Shown: positions 51,507 to 61,887 of the stretch, one piece after another | Numbering within the stretch: position 1 is the stretch's first letter | Layout of the letters: every line of letters begins with the position of its first letter | Assembly (NCBI GenBank): GCA_963699105.1 | Contig: CAVOTI010000005.1 | Span: 186,001 to 250,000, forward strand | Reading direction: 5' to 3' | DNA length: 64,000 nucleotides | DNA from: Bog-756 sp963699105 | Lineage (GTDB): Bacteria; Actinomycetota; Acidimicrobiia; Acidimicrobiales; RAAP-2 | Notes under the pieces: generated by a model | What the model saw: only the letters and a program-made list of their open reading frames with translations | Told to the model about the DNA's origin: nothing | The model's database searches: none | Translations under genes and position numbers: made by a program

Positions 51507-52547
51507 TCAGCCGACGACCGGCGCCACCCGGCCCAGCCCGGCGGCGTGCAGGTGGCTGAGCACCTCGCGGTAGGCGTGCCATGGGCTCTGTTCGGCGTAA
51601 CTGATGCGTCGCGCCGTGCAGTACGGCCGGACCAGCCGCCGGGCCCGGCGGAGATTGGCCCGGGGCATCGTCGGGAACAGATGATGCTCGATCTGGGTGT
51701 CGAGGCCGCCGAACAGGAACCCGGTCAGCGCCCGACCCGACAGGTTCCGGGAGGTGATGACCTGGCGGCGCAGGAACCCCAGATCGTCGCCCTCGCTCAG
51801 CACGGGCATCCCCACGTGGTTGGTGAGGAAGCTCACGCCCAGATAGAAGCCGAACAGTGACTGGGTGACCCCGATGAACACCAGGGCTCGAAGCGGAGAC
51901 AGCAGCACGAAGGGGAGGGCGAAGAACAGGCCGCCGTGCAGGGCCAGAAGGCCCGCCTCGACCAGCGCCGCCCGATCCCGCCGACGGACGAGCGACACCA
52001 CGCTGGCCAGGTGCAGGTTGATCGCCTCGAGGAACAGCAGCGGGACCAGGAGGATCACCTGGGCCGAGGCCCACAGGCGACCCAGGCGACCTCGGCCCTC
52101 GAGTTGGGCGGCGGCGTAGACCAACACGCCCGGCGTCATGTCCGGGTCCTTGCCGGGGCGGTTGGTGTGGGCATGGTGACGGTTGTGTTTGTTCAGCCAC
52201 CAACCGAAGCTGAACCCGGTGAGGAGATTCGCCACGGCCAGGCCGATGGCATCGTTGCAGCTCCGCCGGGAAGAGATCTGGCGGTGGCCGGCGTCGTGGC
52301 CGATGAAACCGAGCTGGGTCAGGACGAATGCCAGTCCCACCGCCACCACCACGTTCCACCAGCTGTTCCCGATGAGAGCCGCCGCCAGTCCGAGGATGCA
52401 CAGGGCGCCGACGGTCAACCCGATCTTCACCCCGTAGTAACCGCGACGGCGGGTCAGCAGACCCTCGGCGCGCACTTTGCGGGAGAGCTCGGCAAAGTCC
52501 TGACGGTGCGATGCCGCCGTGGGCGACATCTCGAGCTTGGTGGTCAT
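51507..52547 (-). CDS. Membrane fatty acid desaturase
   Basis: A 346-residue integral membrane di-iron desaturase. The three histidine boxes are complete: GFIGHDAGHRQ, NKHNRHHAHTNRPGKDPD and QIEHHLFPTMPRANL. The last box, QxxHH, is characteristic of front-end and linoleoyl-CoA-type desaturases; there is no fused cytochrome b5. Four to six hydrophobic segments are seen. It inserts a double bond in a fatty acyl chain of the membrane lipid. The ATG at 52547 has GAGGAA before it; ATG 52586 is a possible longer start. Electrons must come from a ferredoxin or rubredoxin coded elsewhere. Confidence 0.88.
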   Translation of the reverse strand: MTTKLEMSPTAASHRQDFAELSRKVRAEGLLTRRRGYYGVKIGLTVGALCILGLAAALIGNSWWNVVVAVGLAFVLTQLGFIGHDAGHRQISSRRSCNDAIGLAVANLLTGFSFGWWLNKHNRHHAHTNRPGKDPDMTPGVLVYAAAQLEGRGRLGRLWASAQVILLVPLLFLEAINLHLASVVSLVRRRDRAALVEAGLLALHGGLFFALPFVLLSPLRALVFIGVTQSLFGFYLGVSFLTNHVGMPVLSEGDDLGFLRRQVITSRNLSGRALTGFLFGGLDTQIEHHLFPTMPRANLRRARRLVRPYCTARRISYAEQSPWHAYREVLSHLHAAGLGRVAPVVG

Positions 52548-52776
52548 GACGCGTTCCTCGGTGAGGGCCCGTGGGCCGTTCGGCACGAGATCCGGCCCGG
52601 GGGTCGGCCTCGCTGGTGACGATCAGGACTCCGCCGGCCGCTGCGCTGGTCGGGGCGGTCGGGGTGCCCGTCAGTCGAGGTGTATCCGGCGCGCCCGGTG
52701 GGCGACCCGATCGAACCGAGGATGACTCCCCCACTCTAGATGGACGGGAGCTGGAGCCGGTACGCGCCCGGACAGG

Positions 52777-54557
52777 GTGGCCCCGGCCCACCTGGGTAAG
52801 CTCCGTGCCGTCGTCACGCCACCCACCTCCCCCGACCGCCGGGAACACCGCCGGACCCAGACCGCAGACGAACCGATTCCCGGCGGCGGCCATCGCCCCA
52901 CCGGGCCCGGTGGCGGGGTGGTCCGGCTGGTCACGGGCTGTGGCCCGGTACTGCTGGTGGTGGTGGCCTCGGCCATCGTGCTCGGTCTGGGTCTCCACGA
53001 GGCGTGGGCCGATGCGCCGACCTTCGACGAACCGGTCTACGTGTCCGCCGGCCTGGCCGCCATCCTCCACAATGACCTCGACTTCAACGACGAGCACCCG
53101 GTGTTGCCCAAGGTGGTGGCGGTGCTGCCCGTGCTTGTTCACCCATCCGGTGGTGCCGGCCAACGGCCGCTGGGACAGCAACGACGAGCAGTCCTACAGC
53201 GCGGCGTTCGTAAAGGCGCAGCTGCGGGCGGGCAAACTGCGATCGGTGACCATGGCCTCGCGGGTGCATCCCGTTGCTCGAGGCGATCGGTCTGGCCTTC
53301 ATCCTCTACGCCCTGGGCCGTGACCTCTTCGGGCCGGCGGCCGGGGCGCTGGCCGGGCTGCTGTGGCTGCTCGCCCCCTTCGTGCTCGGGCTCGCCCACC
53401 TCGACGGCGTCGACATCCCGTTCTCCCTGGCCGTGGGGTGCTGGTCCTGGGCGCTCCTCCGCTGGACCCGGCAGCCGACCGGCCGCCGAGCGGTGGTGGT
53501 CGGGCTGACGAGTGGTCTGGCCGTGCTCACGGACGTGACCGGCCTCATCCTCGCCGGCCTGGCCGTGGTGGCCCTGGGCCGCCATGCTGTGGAGGGGATC
53601 CCGCCGTCGGGCCCTGGCCCAGGCCGGCGTGGCCGCCCTGGTGGCGTGGGCATCGGTGTGGCTGGTGTACGCGGCCATCGACCCCGGCGTGGTGCTGGAC
53701 CCGACCGTCGTCGTTGCCGGCCCCGTACCTCGAAGGGATCAGGTATCTGGCCTGCCAACGACACCATCCCCGGGCCCGGGCTACCTGCTCGGCGTGGCCT
53801 GGACGGGCGGTCGCTGGTGGTACTGGCCCGGGCATCATGGTGGTGAAGACGGTGCCGACCACCCTGCTGGTCCTGTTGGTCGGGCCGTGGGGGCTCCTGG
53901 CCGTCGACCGGGGGACGCGCCGCCGGGCCGCCCTGGTGCTCGGCCTCCCCGCCTTGCTCCTGGTGGCTTTCACCGTGGGCTGCCCCGCGACATCGGGTTG
54001 CGCTATCTGTTGCCGGTGATCGCCCTGTGGCTGGTCCTGGCCTCGTCGATCGTGCCCTGGTCGGGAGGAAGGCGGTCGGGGTCGCCCTGGTCGTGGTGGT
54101 GGCGGCGGCCGGGGCGGTGACGGTCGGCTCGAGCCCCGACTCACTGGCCTGGACCACGCCTCCGTTCACCCCGGCGTTCCAGGTGGCCACCAACTCCGAC
54201 GTCGACTGGGGACAGTCCCTCTACCTCCTCCAACGGTGGAGCAAGGGCAAAGCAGCCCCTGGGTGGCCTACTTCGGCCCCCGGGGCGTGGACACCGGTGC
54301 CATCCCCGGAGCTCGTTCGCTGCTGGCCGCCACCCCGGCCGGCGTGACGCGGATGGGTGGCGGTGTCGGCCACCGACCTGACCAGTGCCGAGGCCGATCA
54401 GCTGTCCTGGCTCCGCGCCTACTGCCCGGTGGGTGTCCTCGGTGGCTCCGTCCTCGTCTACCGGTTCCGGGGTCACCCCTCGGCCCGACCGGGTCCGACC
54501 CGTCCCGTCGGCCTCTGCTCCCCCGACTCGTCGGGGTTCAGCTCGAGGGTCTCGTGA
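52777..54557 (+). CDS. Membrane glycosyltransferase of the GT39/ArnT-like type (many frameshifts)
   Basis: Fragments of one long membrane protein are spread over all three frames. In order: ASAIVLGLGLHEAWADAPTF and DEPVYVSAGLAAILHNDLD (acidic first loop typical of dolichyl-phosphate-mannose-type transferases), NDEHPVLPKVVAVLPVL, NGRWDSNDEQSYSAAFVKA, LAHLDGVDIPFSLAVGCWSW, VVKTVPTTLLVLLVGPWG, RDIGLRYLLPVIALWLVL, NSDVDWGQSLYLLQRW and PWVAYFGPRG. At least six shifts are needed. Known relatives move a sugar from a polyprenyl phosphate to protein or lipid outside the membrane. The start is uncertain. The fault is probably in the sequence, as all neighbours are hit too. Confidence 0.6.
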
Positions 54558-54599
54558 GCGGGGGCCGGAACCCGCATCGACCCGCACCCGGGTCGACGG

Positions 54600-55043
54600 T
54601 CAGGCCGGCTGGCGCTCCAGCCCGGGAGGGATCCCCCAGGCACGGGCGTAGTCCGAGGGTCGCACCGGGTGGGAGAACCACGAGGCCAGGTCGTGGCGGC
54701 GGAAGGTGCACCGGTTGACCGTCTCGTACTGGTACTCCACCTGGTTTCGGGTCAGGTGGTGGCGGAGCAGCACCACCTGGGTCCGGTCATCGGCGAGCAC
54801 CAGACACACGTCGGAGCGGAACGATGCCCCCGCCAGCTCCTGCATCGACCGGTACCACGAGGCGATCTGGTCCTTGGCCACCATGGTGGTCATCGTCCCC
54901 GAGCCCCGAACGGTGAGCACCAGGTCGTCGGCGCAACCGGCCAGAAATCGTTCGAGATCCCCACCGGCCAGCGCATCGAACAGGTCGTGGACCCTCTCGT
55001 ACGGTGGCTCGTCGTACGGTGCCTCGCCGGCTGCCTGCCCCAT
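54600..55043 (-). CDS. NTF2/SnoaL-like protein
   Basis: A 147-residue protein of the NTF2 fold. Its core begins ERVHDLFDALAGGDLERFLA, then CADDLVLTVRGSGTMTTMVA, and ends with strand-rich QVVLLRHHLTRNQVEYQYET. The ATG at 55043 follows GGGAG; a GTG at 55055 is also in frame. This is one of the few intact frames after 52.7 kb. No specific function can be given; similar small proteins are isomerases, hydrolases or binding proteins. Confidence 0.75.
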   Translation of the reverse strand: MGQAAGEAPYDEPPYERVHDLFDALAGGDLERFLAGCADDLVLTVRGSGTMTTMVAKDQIASWYRSMQELAGASFRSDVCLVLADDRTQVVLLRHHLTRNQVEYQYETVNRCTFRRHDLASWFSHPVRPSDYARAWGIPPGLERQPA

Positions 55044-55152
55044 AACATCTCCCACCGTGTAGGTTGTGTGCCATTGTGGTTACAGCCACCGTGCACGAGC
55101 GGGTGTCCGGTCACAGGCCCCTGATGCCGCCCGAATCCGCACGCACGACTTT

Positions 55153-55180
55153 GTACTAGAAATGTGACCTACTCGGTCAA
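55153..55180 (-). promoter_or_regulatory. Possible promoter of the NTF2-like gene
   Basis: On the minus strand, TTGACC (55180-55175) and TAGTAC (55158-55153) are 16 bp apart in a locally AT-rich stretch. The leader would be about 100 nt. An inverted pair, TCGGT/ACCGA, overlaps the -35 side. Confidence 0.35.
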
Positions 55181-55214
55181 CTTTGTCAACCGAGCAGACC
55201 ATACGGACACCAAC

Positions 55215-56356
55215 GTGAGCACAGCGACTCCGGCCCGACCGGATCCCCAGGACGATGCTGGCGCCGACCCCACCCCGCCAGGGCGCGCCCATGGCCCTGG
55301 TCGAGGATCCTCCGCGGCGGCGGACGGGGCGGTTCGGTGCGTCGGAGGCTGGCAGGCCGCAACCCCCGCAAGAGGATCGGGTGGGCGATCCTCTTCGTCG
55401 CCTCCGCCGCCTACATCATCTTCGCCGGCGTCCCGTACTCCTCCGACATCATCCTCCTGTGGATCACCGCCTTCCTCTTCGTCTCGTGTCTGGGCGACAC
55501 CGGCCGTTGGCGGAGAGGGATCATCCGGGACTGGTTGCCCCTGTATCTCGTCCTGGTCCTCTACGACCTGCTCCGGGGGTACGCCAGCCACCCCCTGTGG
55601 GGCCCGCTTCGTCCGTCCCCAGGTCTGGTTCGACACCCATCTGTTCGGCGGGGTCGCTCCCACCATCCAGCTCCAGAAGTGGCTGTACGACCCCCGCCAC
55701 TTCCATGTGTGGGACTACGGGGCATGGGCGGTGTACACCTCCCATTTCTTCACGTCGTTCGTCATCGCCGGGGTGTTGTGGAAGAGGAACTACCCGAAGT
55801 TCCGCCGGTTCGTCCCCTGTTCGTAGGCCTGACCCTGTTCGGGTACATCACCTACGTCCTCTACCCGGCCATGCCTCCGTGGATGGCCAGCCAGACCGGC
55901 CACCTGGCTCCCACGGTGAGGATCATCCCGCTGGTATGGGACCACGTCGGCCTCCACCAGGCTGCCGCCCTGTTCACCGGAGGCAACCGGTTCGACAACA
56001 ACATCGCCGCCATGCCTTCCCTCCATGCCGCCTACCCCATGCTGATCTGTCTGTTCTTCTGGCGGGATGCCAAGGCGTGGCTCCGGGTGCTGCTGGTCTG
56101 CTACGTGCTGGCCATGGCCTTCGCCGTGGTCTACGGGGCCGAGCACTTCGTCATCGACGTCTTCGTCGGGTGGATCTACGCCGCCGCCACCTTCGTGTTC
56201 GGATCGAAGCTGTTGGACCGCTGGGCGGCCCGACCGCGGCGCCGGCGCCGGGCCGATCAGAGCGAGGAGCCCGCCGATTGTCCCGATCCGGATGCCGACG
56301 GGCCGGCAGGAGAGGCGGTCGCCCGCGACCCGGTGGTGACGATCGGGCCCGCCTGA
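55215..56356 (+). CDS. PAP2-superfamily membrane phosphatase/transferase (several frameshifts)
   Basis: Membrane protein of the PAP2 clan, close to the inositol-phosphoceramide-synthase-like branch. Segments in order: KRIGWAILFVASAAYIIFAG, RDWLPLYLVLVLYDLLRGYA, PQVWFDTHLFGGVAPTIQLQ, YDPRHFHVWDYGAWAVYTSH, TLFGYITYVLYPAMPPWMAS, and the catalytic pair IAAMPSLHAAYPMLICLF and YGAEHFVIDVFVGWIYAAAT. The His in SLHA and the last His are the PAP2 active site. Frame changes occur near 55330, 55600 and 55820. The N-terminal part before the first helix is uncertain. Relatives move or remove phosphate head groups from lipids. Confidence 0.72.
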
Positions 56357-57536
56357 GCCCGGTCGGCCACCTCGGCCCCCCACTGGCCGGCCAACAGCTC
56401 GTAGGACCGTACCCGGTCGGCGTGATCGTGGGTGATGGTGGTCACCACCAGCTCATCGGCGCCGGTCGCCTCCACCAGTCGGTCGAGGCCGGCCACCACC
56501 GTCTCCGGTCCTCCCACGAACTGGGTGTCCACCCGGTCGGCCACCAGCGCCCGCTCCGGCCCGGTCCACCGGTGTCGTGCCGCCTCGTCGGCCGTCGGGA
56601 ATTCGATGGCGCCCTCGCCACAGCGGATGCTCCGCACCCACAGGCCGAACCCGGCCGCCAGCTCCTGGGCCGCGTCATCGTCGGGACCGACCACGACGTC
56701 GGCCGACACCGCCACATAGGGACGGTCCAGCTCGGCCGAAGCAACGAAGGCCGAGCGGTAGGCGTCGGCCGCCTCCAGGACGGTGGCCGGGCTCACGTGA
56801 TAGTTGGCGGCGAAGCGCAGCCCGAGCCGGCCGGCGGCCGAGGCGCTCTCGCCGGCGCTGCTCCCGAGCACCCACACCTGGACCCCGGCGCCCTGGCCCG
56901 GGACCGGGCGGGGATCGATCCCCTCGGGGAGCGGTACGTACCCCGTAGGAGTCCGACGACGTCGTCCAGCAGGTCCGAGTAGGCCGCCGTCTCGGCCCCC
57001 TGTTGCTGGAGCAGCTCGGTGGTGAGGGCCAAGCGGGGCGAGTTGGCCAGATGGGCCAGCGAGGGACGCTCGGGAATCAGCAGTCCCTGCTCGGTCATGT
57101 GGCGCTCCGGGGGCGGTGGCCGCCGGCCCTTCCGACGGCCGGCTCCACCGCTGCCGCCGCCCGACAGCCGATCACGGAGGAAGTTGCGGCCGCCGGACCG
57201 GCCCACGCCGAGATCGAGCCGTCCCGGACAGAAGGCGTCGATGCAGCCCGAACTCCTCGACCATGGACAGGGCGGTCCGGTGCCCGCTCTGCACACCGCC
57301 CGACCCGAGCCTGATGTCGGTCGGTGGCCGACGCCGCCAGGGCCACCATGACCGGTGGGGAGGTGCCGGCCACCCCCGGATTGAGGTGGTGTTCGGCGAA
57401 CCAGTAGCGCCGGTAGCCCAGCGCCTCGGCCTGGCGGACCAGGTCGATCGAGTTGCGTACGGCCTGGCCCGGCCGCCGAGCCCGAACTGATCGGGACCAG
57501 GTCGAGCACACCCAGCGGGACCCGCCGGACGCTCAT
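56257..57536 (-). CDS. LLM-class flavin-dependent monooxygenase A (several frameshifts)
   Basis: Luciferase-like monooxygenase, read in pieces from ATG 57536. MSVRRVPLGVLDLVPISSG is followed in other frames by NSIDLVRQAEALGYRRYWFA and EHHLNPGVAGTSPPVMVALA, the conserved N-terminus of this group. Then LDLGVGRSGGRNFLRD, LALTTELLQQQGAETAAYSD, VLGSSAGESASAAGRLGLRF and FVGGPETVVAGLDRLVEATG. The start overlaps the stop of the next LLM gene (ATGA). The 3' end overlaps the convergent PAP2 gene by about 100 bases. The reduced flavin would come from a separate reductase. The substrate is unknown. Confidence 0.7.
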
Positions 57537-58912
57537 GGGCCCGCGCCTCTCGAGACGGCGCCGGAGCGGCTGACGGGCCGGGGGCAGGTCGAGATGGTCG
57601 CGCAGCGTCGGACCCGCGGTACTCGGTACGGAAGAGGCCCCGGTCCTGGAGGATGGGGACGACTGTCGTCGGCGAACCGGTCGAGGCCGCCCGGCGTGAC
57701 GTGGGGCACGAGGATGAAGCCGTCGGCCGCGTCGGCCTGGACCAGATGGTTCGATCTGTTCGGCCACCTGGACGGGCGTGCCGACGAAGGACTGGCCGCG
57801 CCGTCACCTCGATCATCAGCTCTCGGATGGACAGGTGCTTCTCCTCGGCCAGGGCCCGCCACTCGGCCGCCGTCTGGAGGGGGTCGGCGCACCGACGTTG
57901 GCCCGCCCCTGGATGATGGCCGGCCCCGACAGGTCCGGGTCGAACTCGGGCAGGGGCCCGTCGGGATCGAGAGCCGACAGGTCGCGGTTCCACACATGCT
58001 CGAGGAAGGTGATGGCGGTCGGTCCGCTGACCTGTTGTCGCCGGACCAGTGCCGCCTGCTCCTGGGCGTCGGCCTCGGTGTCGCCGAGCACGAAGGTGGC
58101 GGCCGGCATGACCTTGAGGTCATCGGGGGCTCGTCCGTGGCGCGGCCATGCGCCCCTTCACGTCGGCATAGAACTTCTGACCGGCGTCCAGGGTGCTGTG
58201 GCGCGAGAAGATGGCGTCGGCACGCGACGCCGCGAACTCGCGGCCCTCGTCGGAGTCGCCCGCCTGGAAGATGACCGGTTGGCCCTGGGGCGACCGGGGG
58301 ACGGTGAACTGGCCGCTGATGTCGAACTGGGGCCCATGGTGCTCGAACGTCCCCGGGACCGGTCGTCGGCGAGAATCGCCCCGAGGCCGGGTCGGCGGCG
58401 ATGGCGTCGTCCTCCCACGAGTCCCACAGCTCCACCGCCGTCTCGAGGAACTCCCGGGCCCTGCGCGTAGCGCTCCGTACTGGGGCAGGAACCCACCCCG
58501 ACGGAAGTTCTCGCCGGTGAAGGCGTCCCACGAGGTCACCACGTTCCAGGCCGCCCGACCGCCCGAGAGATGGTCGAGGGAGGCGAACTGCCGGGCCACC
58601 TCGAAGGGCTCGTTGAAGGTGGAGTTGATGGTCCCGGCCAGGCCGAGCCGGTCGGTCACCGCCGCCAGGGCTGCCAGCACGGTGAAGGTATCGGGCCGAC
58701 CGACGACGTCGAGGTCGTGGATCCGTCCCCGCTGCTCGCGGAGACGGAGCCCCTCGGCCAGGAAGAAGAAGTCGAACTTGGCCCGCTCGGCCGTCGGGCC
58801 AGATGCACGAACGAACTGAAGCTCGATGTGGCTGCCGGCCGCCGGATCACTCCACACCGTGGTGTTGTTGACCCCGGGGAAGTGCACGGCCAGATGGATC
58901 TGCTTGCGTCAT
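57533..58912 (-). CDS. LLM-class monooxygenase B, NtaA/SnaA/DszA type (several frameshifts)
   Basis: Large flavin-dependent monooxygenase of the nitrilotriacetate/dibenzothiophene-sulfone group, FMNH2-using. Pieces: HFPGVNNTTVWSDPAAGSHI, KFDFFFLAEGLRLREQRGRI, DTFTVLAALAAVTDRLGLAG, EVARQFASLDHLSGGRAAWN, VVTSWDAFTGENFRRG, TAVELWDSWEDDAIAADPAS, GPQFDISGQFTVPRSPQGQP, QAGDSDEGREFAASRADAIF and EKHLSIRELMIEV. These follow the family order over about 450 residues. The ATG at 58912 overlaps the upstream stop (ATGA), but one base seems to be missing a few codons later. At least four shifts are needed. Confidence 0.75.
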
Positions 58913-60148
58913 CCGACCAGCTCTCCCGGCAGTCGGCGTAGCGGTTGGCGGGTCGGGTCGAGCCCGAGCCGCTCCCGGAGCGTAGGTCTCGTGGTAGCGG
59001 GACCGGAACAGCGCCGCGCTGTTGAAGGACGGGCACGACTCCGGCGGTCACCGCCTCCAGGTCGCGGGGCAGCGCCGCCGGCCGCAGCCGGAACCCGGCC
59101 ACGCCGGGCTCGGTGCCACGCCACCAGCAGGTCGGCCAGCGCCTCGGGAGTGGTCGGTCACGATCAGGGCGTCGGACCGGTACGGCCCGTCCGTCCAGCA
59201 CGTCGAGCCGGTCCCTCCGGGCGGCGGCCGCCCCGGGTTCCTCGTCCAGGTGGACCAACAGGTCGACGAAGATCTGGAGGGGGCGCCGGGGCGGGACGCC
59301 GCCTCCTCGGCCCGCCGCACCTCGGCCACGATGGCCGCCAGCTGGTCGGGGGTCGTGGGGCGTGACGAAGACCACGTCGGCGCCGCCGGCTGCCAGCCGG
59401 TAAGGCCGTCGGCACATGGGCCAGGACGGACACCACCGGCTGGCCCTGGGGCGGGCGTCGGGGTGATGGACGGGCCCCGGACGTTGAACCACCGGCCCTC
59501 GAACTCGATGTAGTGCAGCTTGTCCCGGTCGACGAACCTTCCGGTCGCCGGCGTCCCGGATCTCGGCATCGTCCTCCCAGCTGTCCCACAGCCGCCGTAC
59601 CACCTCGACGAAGTCGGCGGCTTCGTCGAACAGGTCGTCCAGGCTGATGGGCACTCCCGCTCACCGGCCCGTCACCCACCGCCGGAGGCGGTCGGCCAGG
59701 TCCCGCCGGCCGAACAGCCGCGCCTCGAGACCGGTGGCCGACACCCGCAGCTGTACCCCGGCCCGTCCCTCGCTGACGTAGTCCAAGGTGGCGATGGCCT
59801 TGGACACGTGGAACGGCTCGGTGTGGGTGGTAGTGGCCACCGGGACCAACCCGATCTGGCGGGTGGCCGGGGCCACCCGGGCGGCAGTGAGGACGGCGTC
59901 CAGCCGGCCCCTCACCCGGTCGACACGGTCGTCGGCCACGCCCCGCCGGCTCGACTGCAGACCCATCTGGTCGTCGAAGGTGACGAAGTCGACCAGGCCC
60001 CGCTCCGCCTCCTCGACCAGATCCGTCCAGTAACCGGGGGTGAGCAGCGCTCAGGTCGGGCCCCGCCGTCTCGCCAGGCCGCCGGATGCCAGCCGGCGCC
60101 GTCGAGACCGATCGCCAGGTGCAGGAGAGGTCGGGAAGACGCTTCCAT
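58909..60148 (-). CDS. LLM-class monooxygenase C, NtaA/SnaA/DszA type (several frameshifts)
   Basis: First gene of the LLM operon. It starts MEASSRPLLHLAIGLDGAGW and continues in other frames with ATRQIGLVPVATTTHTEPFH, VSKAIATLDYVSEGRAGVQL, VEVVRRLWDSWEDDAEIRD, DRDKLHYIEFEGRWFNVRGP and QIFVDLLVHLDEEPG. It ends RLGLDPTRQPLRRLPGELVG, close to the end of monooxygenase B. It is a relative of B with a divergent middle. At least four shifts are needed to join it. A strong TATAGT -10 sits seven bases before the ATG, so the mRNA may be leaderless. It is divergent from a sulfatase gene. Confidence 0.7.
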
Positions 60149-60154
60149 CCACTC

Positions 60155-60160
60155 ACTATA
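60155..60160 (-). promoter_or_regulatory. -10 element of the LLM operon (leaderless start)
   Basis: On the minus strand, TATAGT ends seven bases before the ATG at 60148, the place where transcription should begin. No consensus -35 is seen. The overlapping plus-strand sequence is TATAAT (60157-60162), which might serve the sulfatase gene with a leader of about 140 nt. The palindrome ATCATGAT (60161-60168) is adjacent. Confidence 0.45.
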
Positions 60161-60309
60161 ATCATGATGGGTTTAGTCGCCCATCGCCGTCGGCGCCGGC
60201 TCGGGCTCGCCGGCCCGGCCGGTCGGGCCGGCCTCGGCAAGGGGCGCCGGATCCCGACCGCCGCCCGGCGCGCCTGCATCGGACGGCTCCCCGCTGGCAC
60301 AGTAGGGGC

Positions 60310-61861
60310 GTGCCCCCCGAGCCGACGGCCCATCGGAGCGCCGACCACCGGCCACGGAACCTGGTGGTGGTGTTGCTCGACAGCCTGAACCGGCACATGC
60401 TCGAGCCCTACGGCGGACACGAGTTCGCCACTCCCAACCTGGCCGCTTTTGCCGGGTCGGCCCTCCGCTTCACCGGCCACCACGCCGGCTCCCTGCCCTG
60501 CATGCCGGCCCGGCACGACATTCTGGTCGGAGCGCTCGACTTCCCCTGGCGGCCGTGGGGGTCCATCGAGATATGGGAGGACGCCATCACCCGGGCCCTG
60601 GCCGAGGGCGGGGTCACCACCATGCTGGTATCCGACCACCCGCACCTGTTCGAGACGGGCGGCGAGAACTACCACACCGACTTCACCGCCTGGTCCTACC
60701 AACGCGGCCACGAGAACGACCCGTGGCGCACCACCCCCGACCCGACCTGGGCCGGCACCCCGGCCCTCCCGATCGAGCGACCGGCCTACCACCACGGCTA
60801 CGACGACTCCCGGACCTATTTCCGGTCCGAGGAGGACTTCCCCGGGCCCAAGACCATGTCGGCGGCCGCCGAATGGATCCGGGCGGTCGGCGAGCGTCCA
60901 CGACCGCTTCTTCCTCCTGGTCGACGAGTTCGACCCGCACGAGCCCTTCGACACCCCGCTCCCCTACGCCGGTCTGTACAACGACCACCGGGAAGCGGGC
61001 CTCGCCATCTGGCCCCCCTACCTCGTCGACGCCGTGGCCAGTGGCCAGCTCGACCCGGTCAAGGCCGGCCACATCCGCGGCAACTACGGCGCCAAGCTGA
61101 CCATGATCGACCACTGGTTCGGCCGTCTCCTGGCGGCCATCGACGATGCCGGCCTGGCTGACAACACGGCAGTGGTGGTCTGCACCGACCACGGCCACTA
61201 CCTGGGGGAGCACGATCTGTTCGGCAAGCCCGGTGCCCCCGTCTACGCCGAGCTGGGCCGGATCCCCCTGCTCGTCCGGTGGCCCGGGCGCGGGCGGGCC
61301 GACATCGATGCGCTGACCACCTCGGTCGACCTCCATGCCACCATCGCCGATCTGTTCGGTGTCGGGGTCGACCACCCCACCCATGGCCGGTCGCTCCTGC
61401 CGCTCATCGAAGGGTCGGCGGCGTCGGTCCGGGAGCTGGCCCTGTTCGGCTACTGGGGTCGCCATGTGGGGATCACCGACGGTCGCTACCGCTACCTGCG
61501 GGGATGCGGCGACGACAACTTCCCCCTGTCGATGTGGTCGAACCGGTGGTCGACCATGCCGGTCCACCCGCTACCGCGGCTGCGGCTCCCCCGTCCGGAC
61601 CGGCGGGCCACCCTGCGCACCATGCCGGGGACCGACATCCCGGTGATCTGTCAGCCGTTCCAACCCGGGGACGACCTACCCTTCTGGGCCGGGTTCCAGC
61701 CACCGTCCGACTCACTCCTGTTCGACACGGCCGCCGACCCCGGCGAGACGGAGAACCGGGTCGGCGAGAAGAGGGAGGGCCAGATGCTCGACGCCCTGGC
61801 CTCCGAGCTCAGGTCCATCCGTGCCCCGTCCGACCTGCTCGAGCGGGTCGGCGTCGTCTGA
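60310..61861 (+). CDS. Type I sulfatase (formylglycine-dependent; one frameshift)
   Basis: Arylsulfatase-fold hydrolase of about 517 residues. It begins with NLVVVLLDSLNRHMLEPYGG (metal-binding Asp). The activated cysteine is in GSLPCMPARHDILVG, a CxPxR motif that is converted to formylglycine by a maturase. Later parts are FFLLVDEFDPHEPFDTPLPY, AVVVCTDHGHYLGEHDLFGK and LIEGSAASVRELALFGYWGR. The frame slips at about 60897; both parts are otherwise long and intact. The GTG at 60310 is chosen. It releases sulfate from a sulfate ester; being cytoplasmic (no signal peptide), it would act after uptake. The divergent LLM genes suggest sulfur scavenging. Confidence 0.82.
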
Positions 61862-61887
61862 ACCTCCGCCGCCGGCCCCGGGCCGGC

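Noticed and set aside
60157..60162. Perfect TATAAT as a sure sulfatase promoter
   Set aside because: No -35 is visible at proper spacing and the overlapping minus-strand TATAGT fits its gene better, so it was kept only as a possibility.
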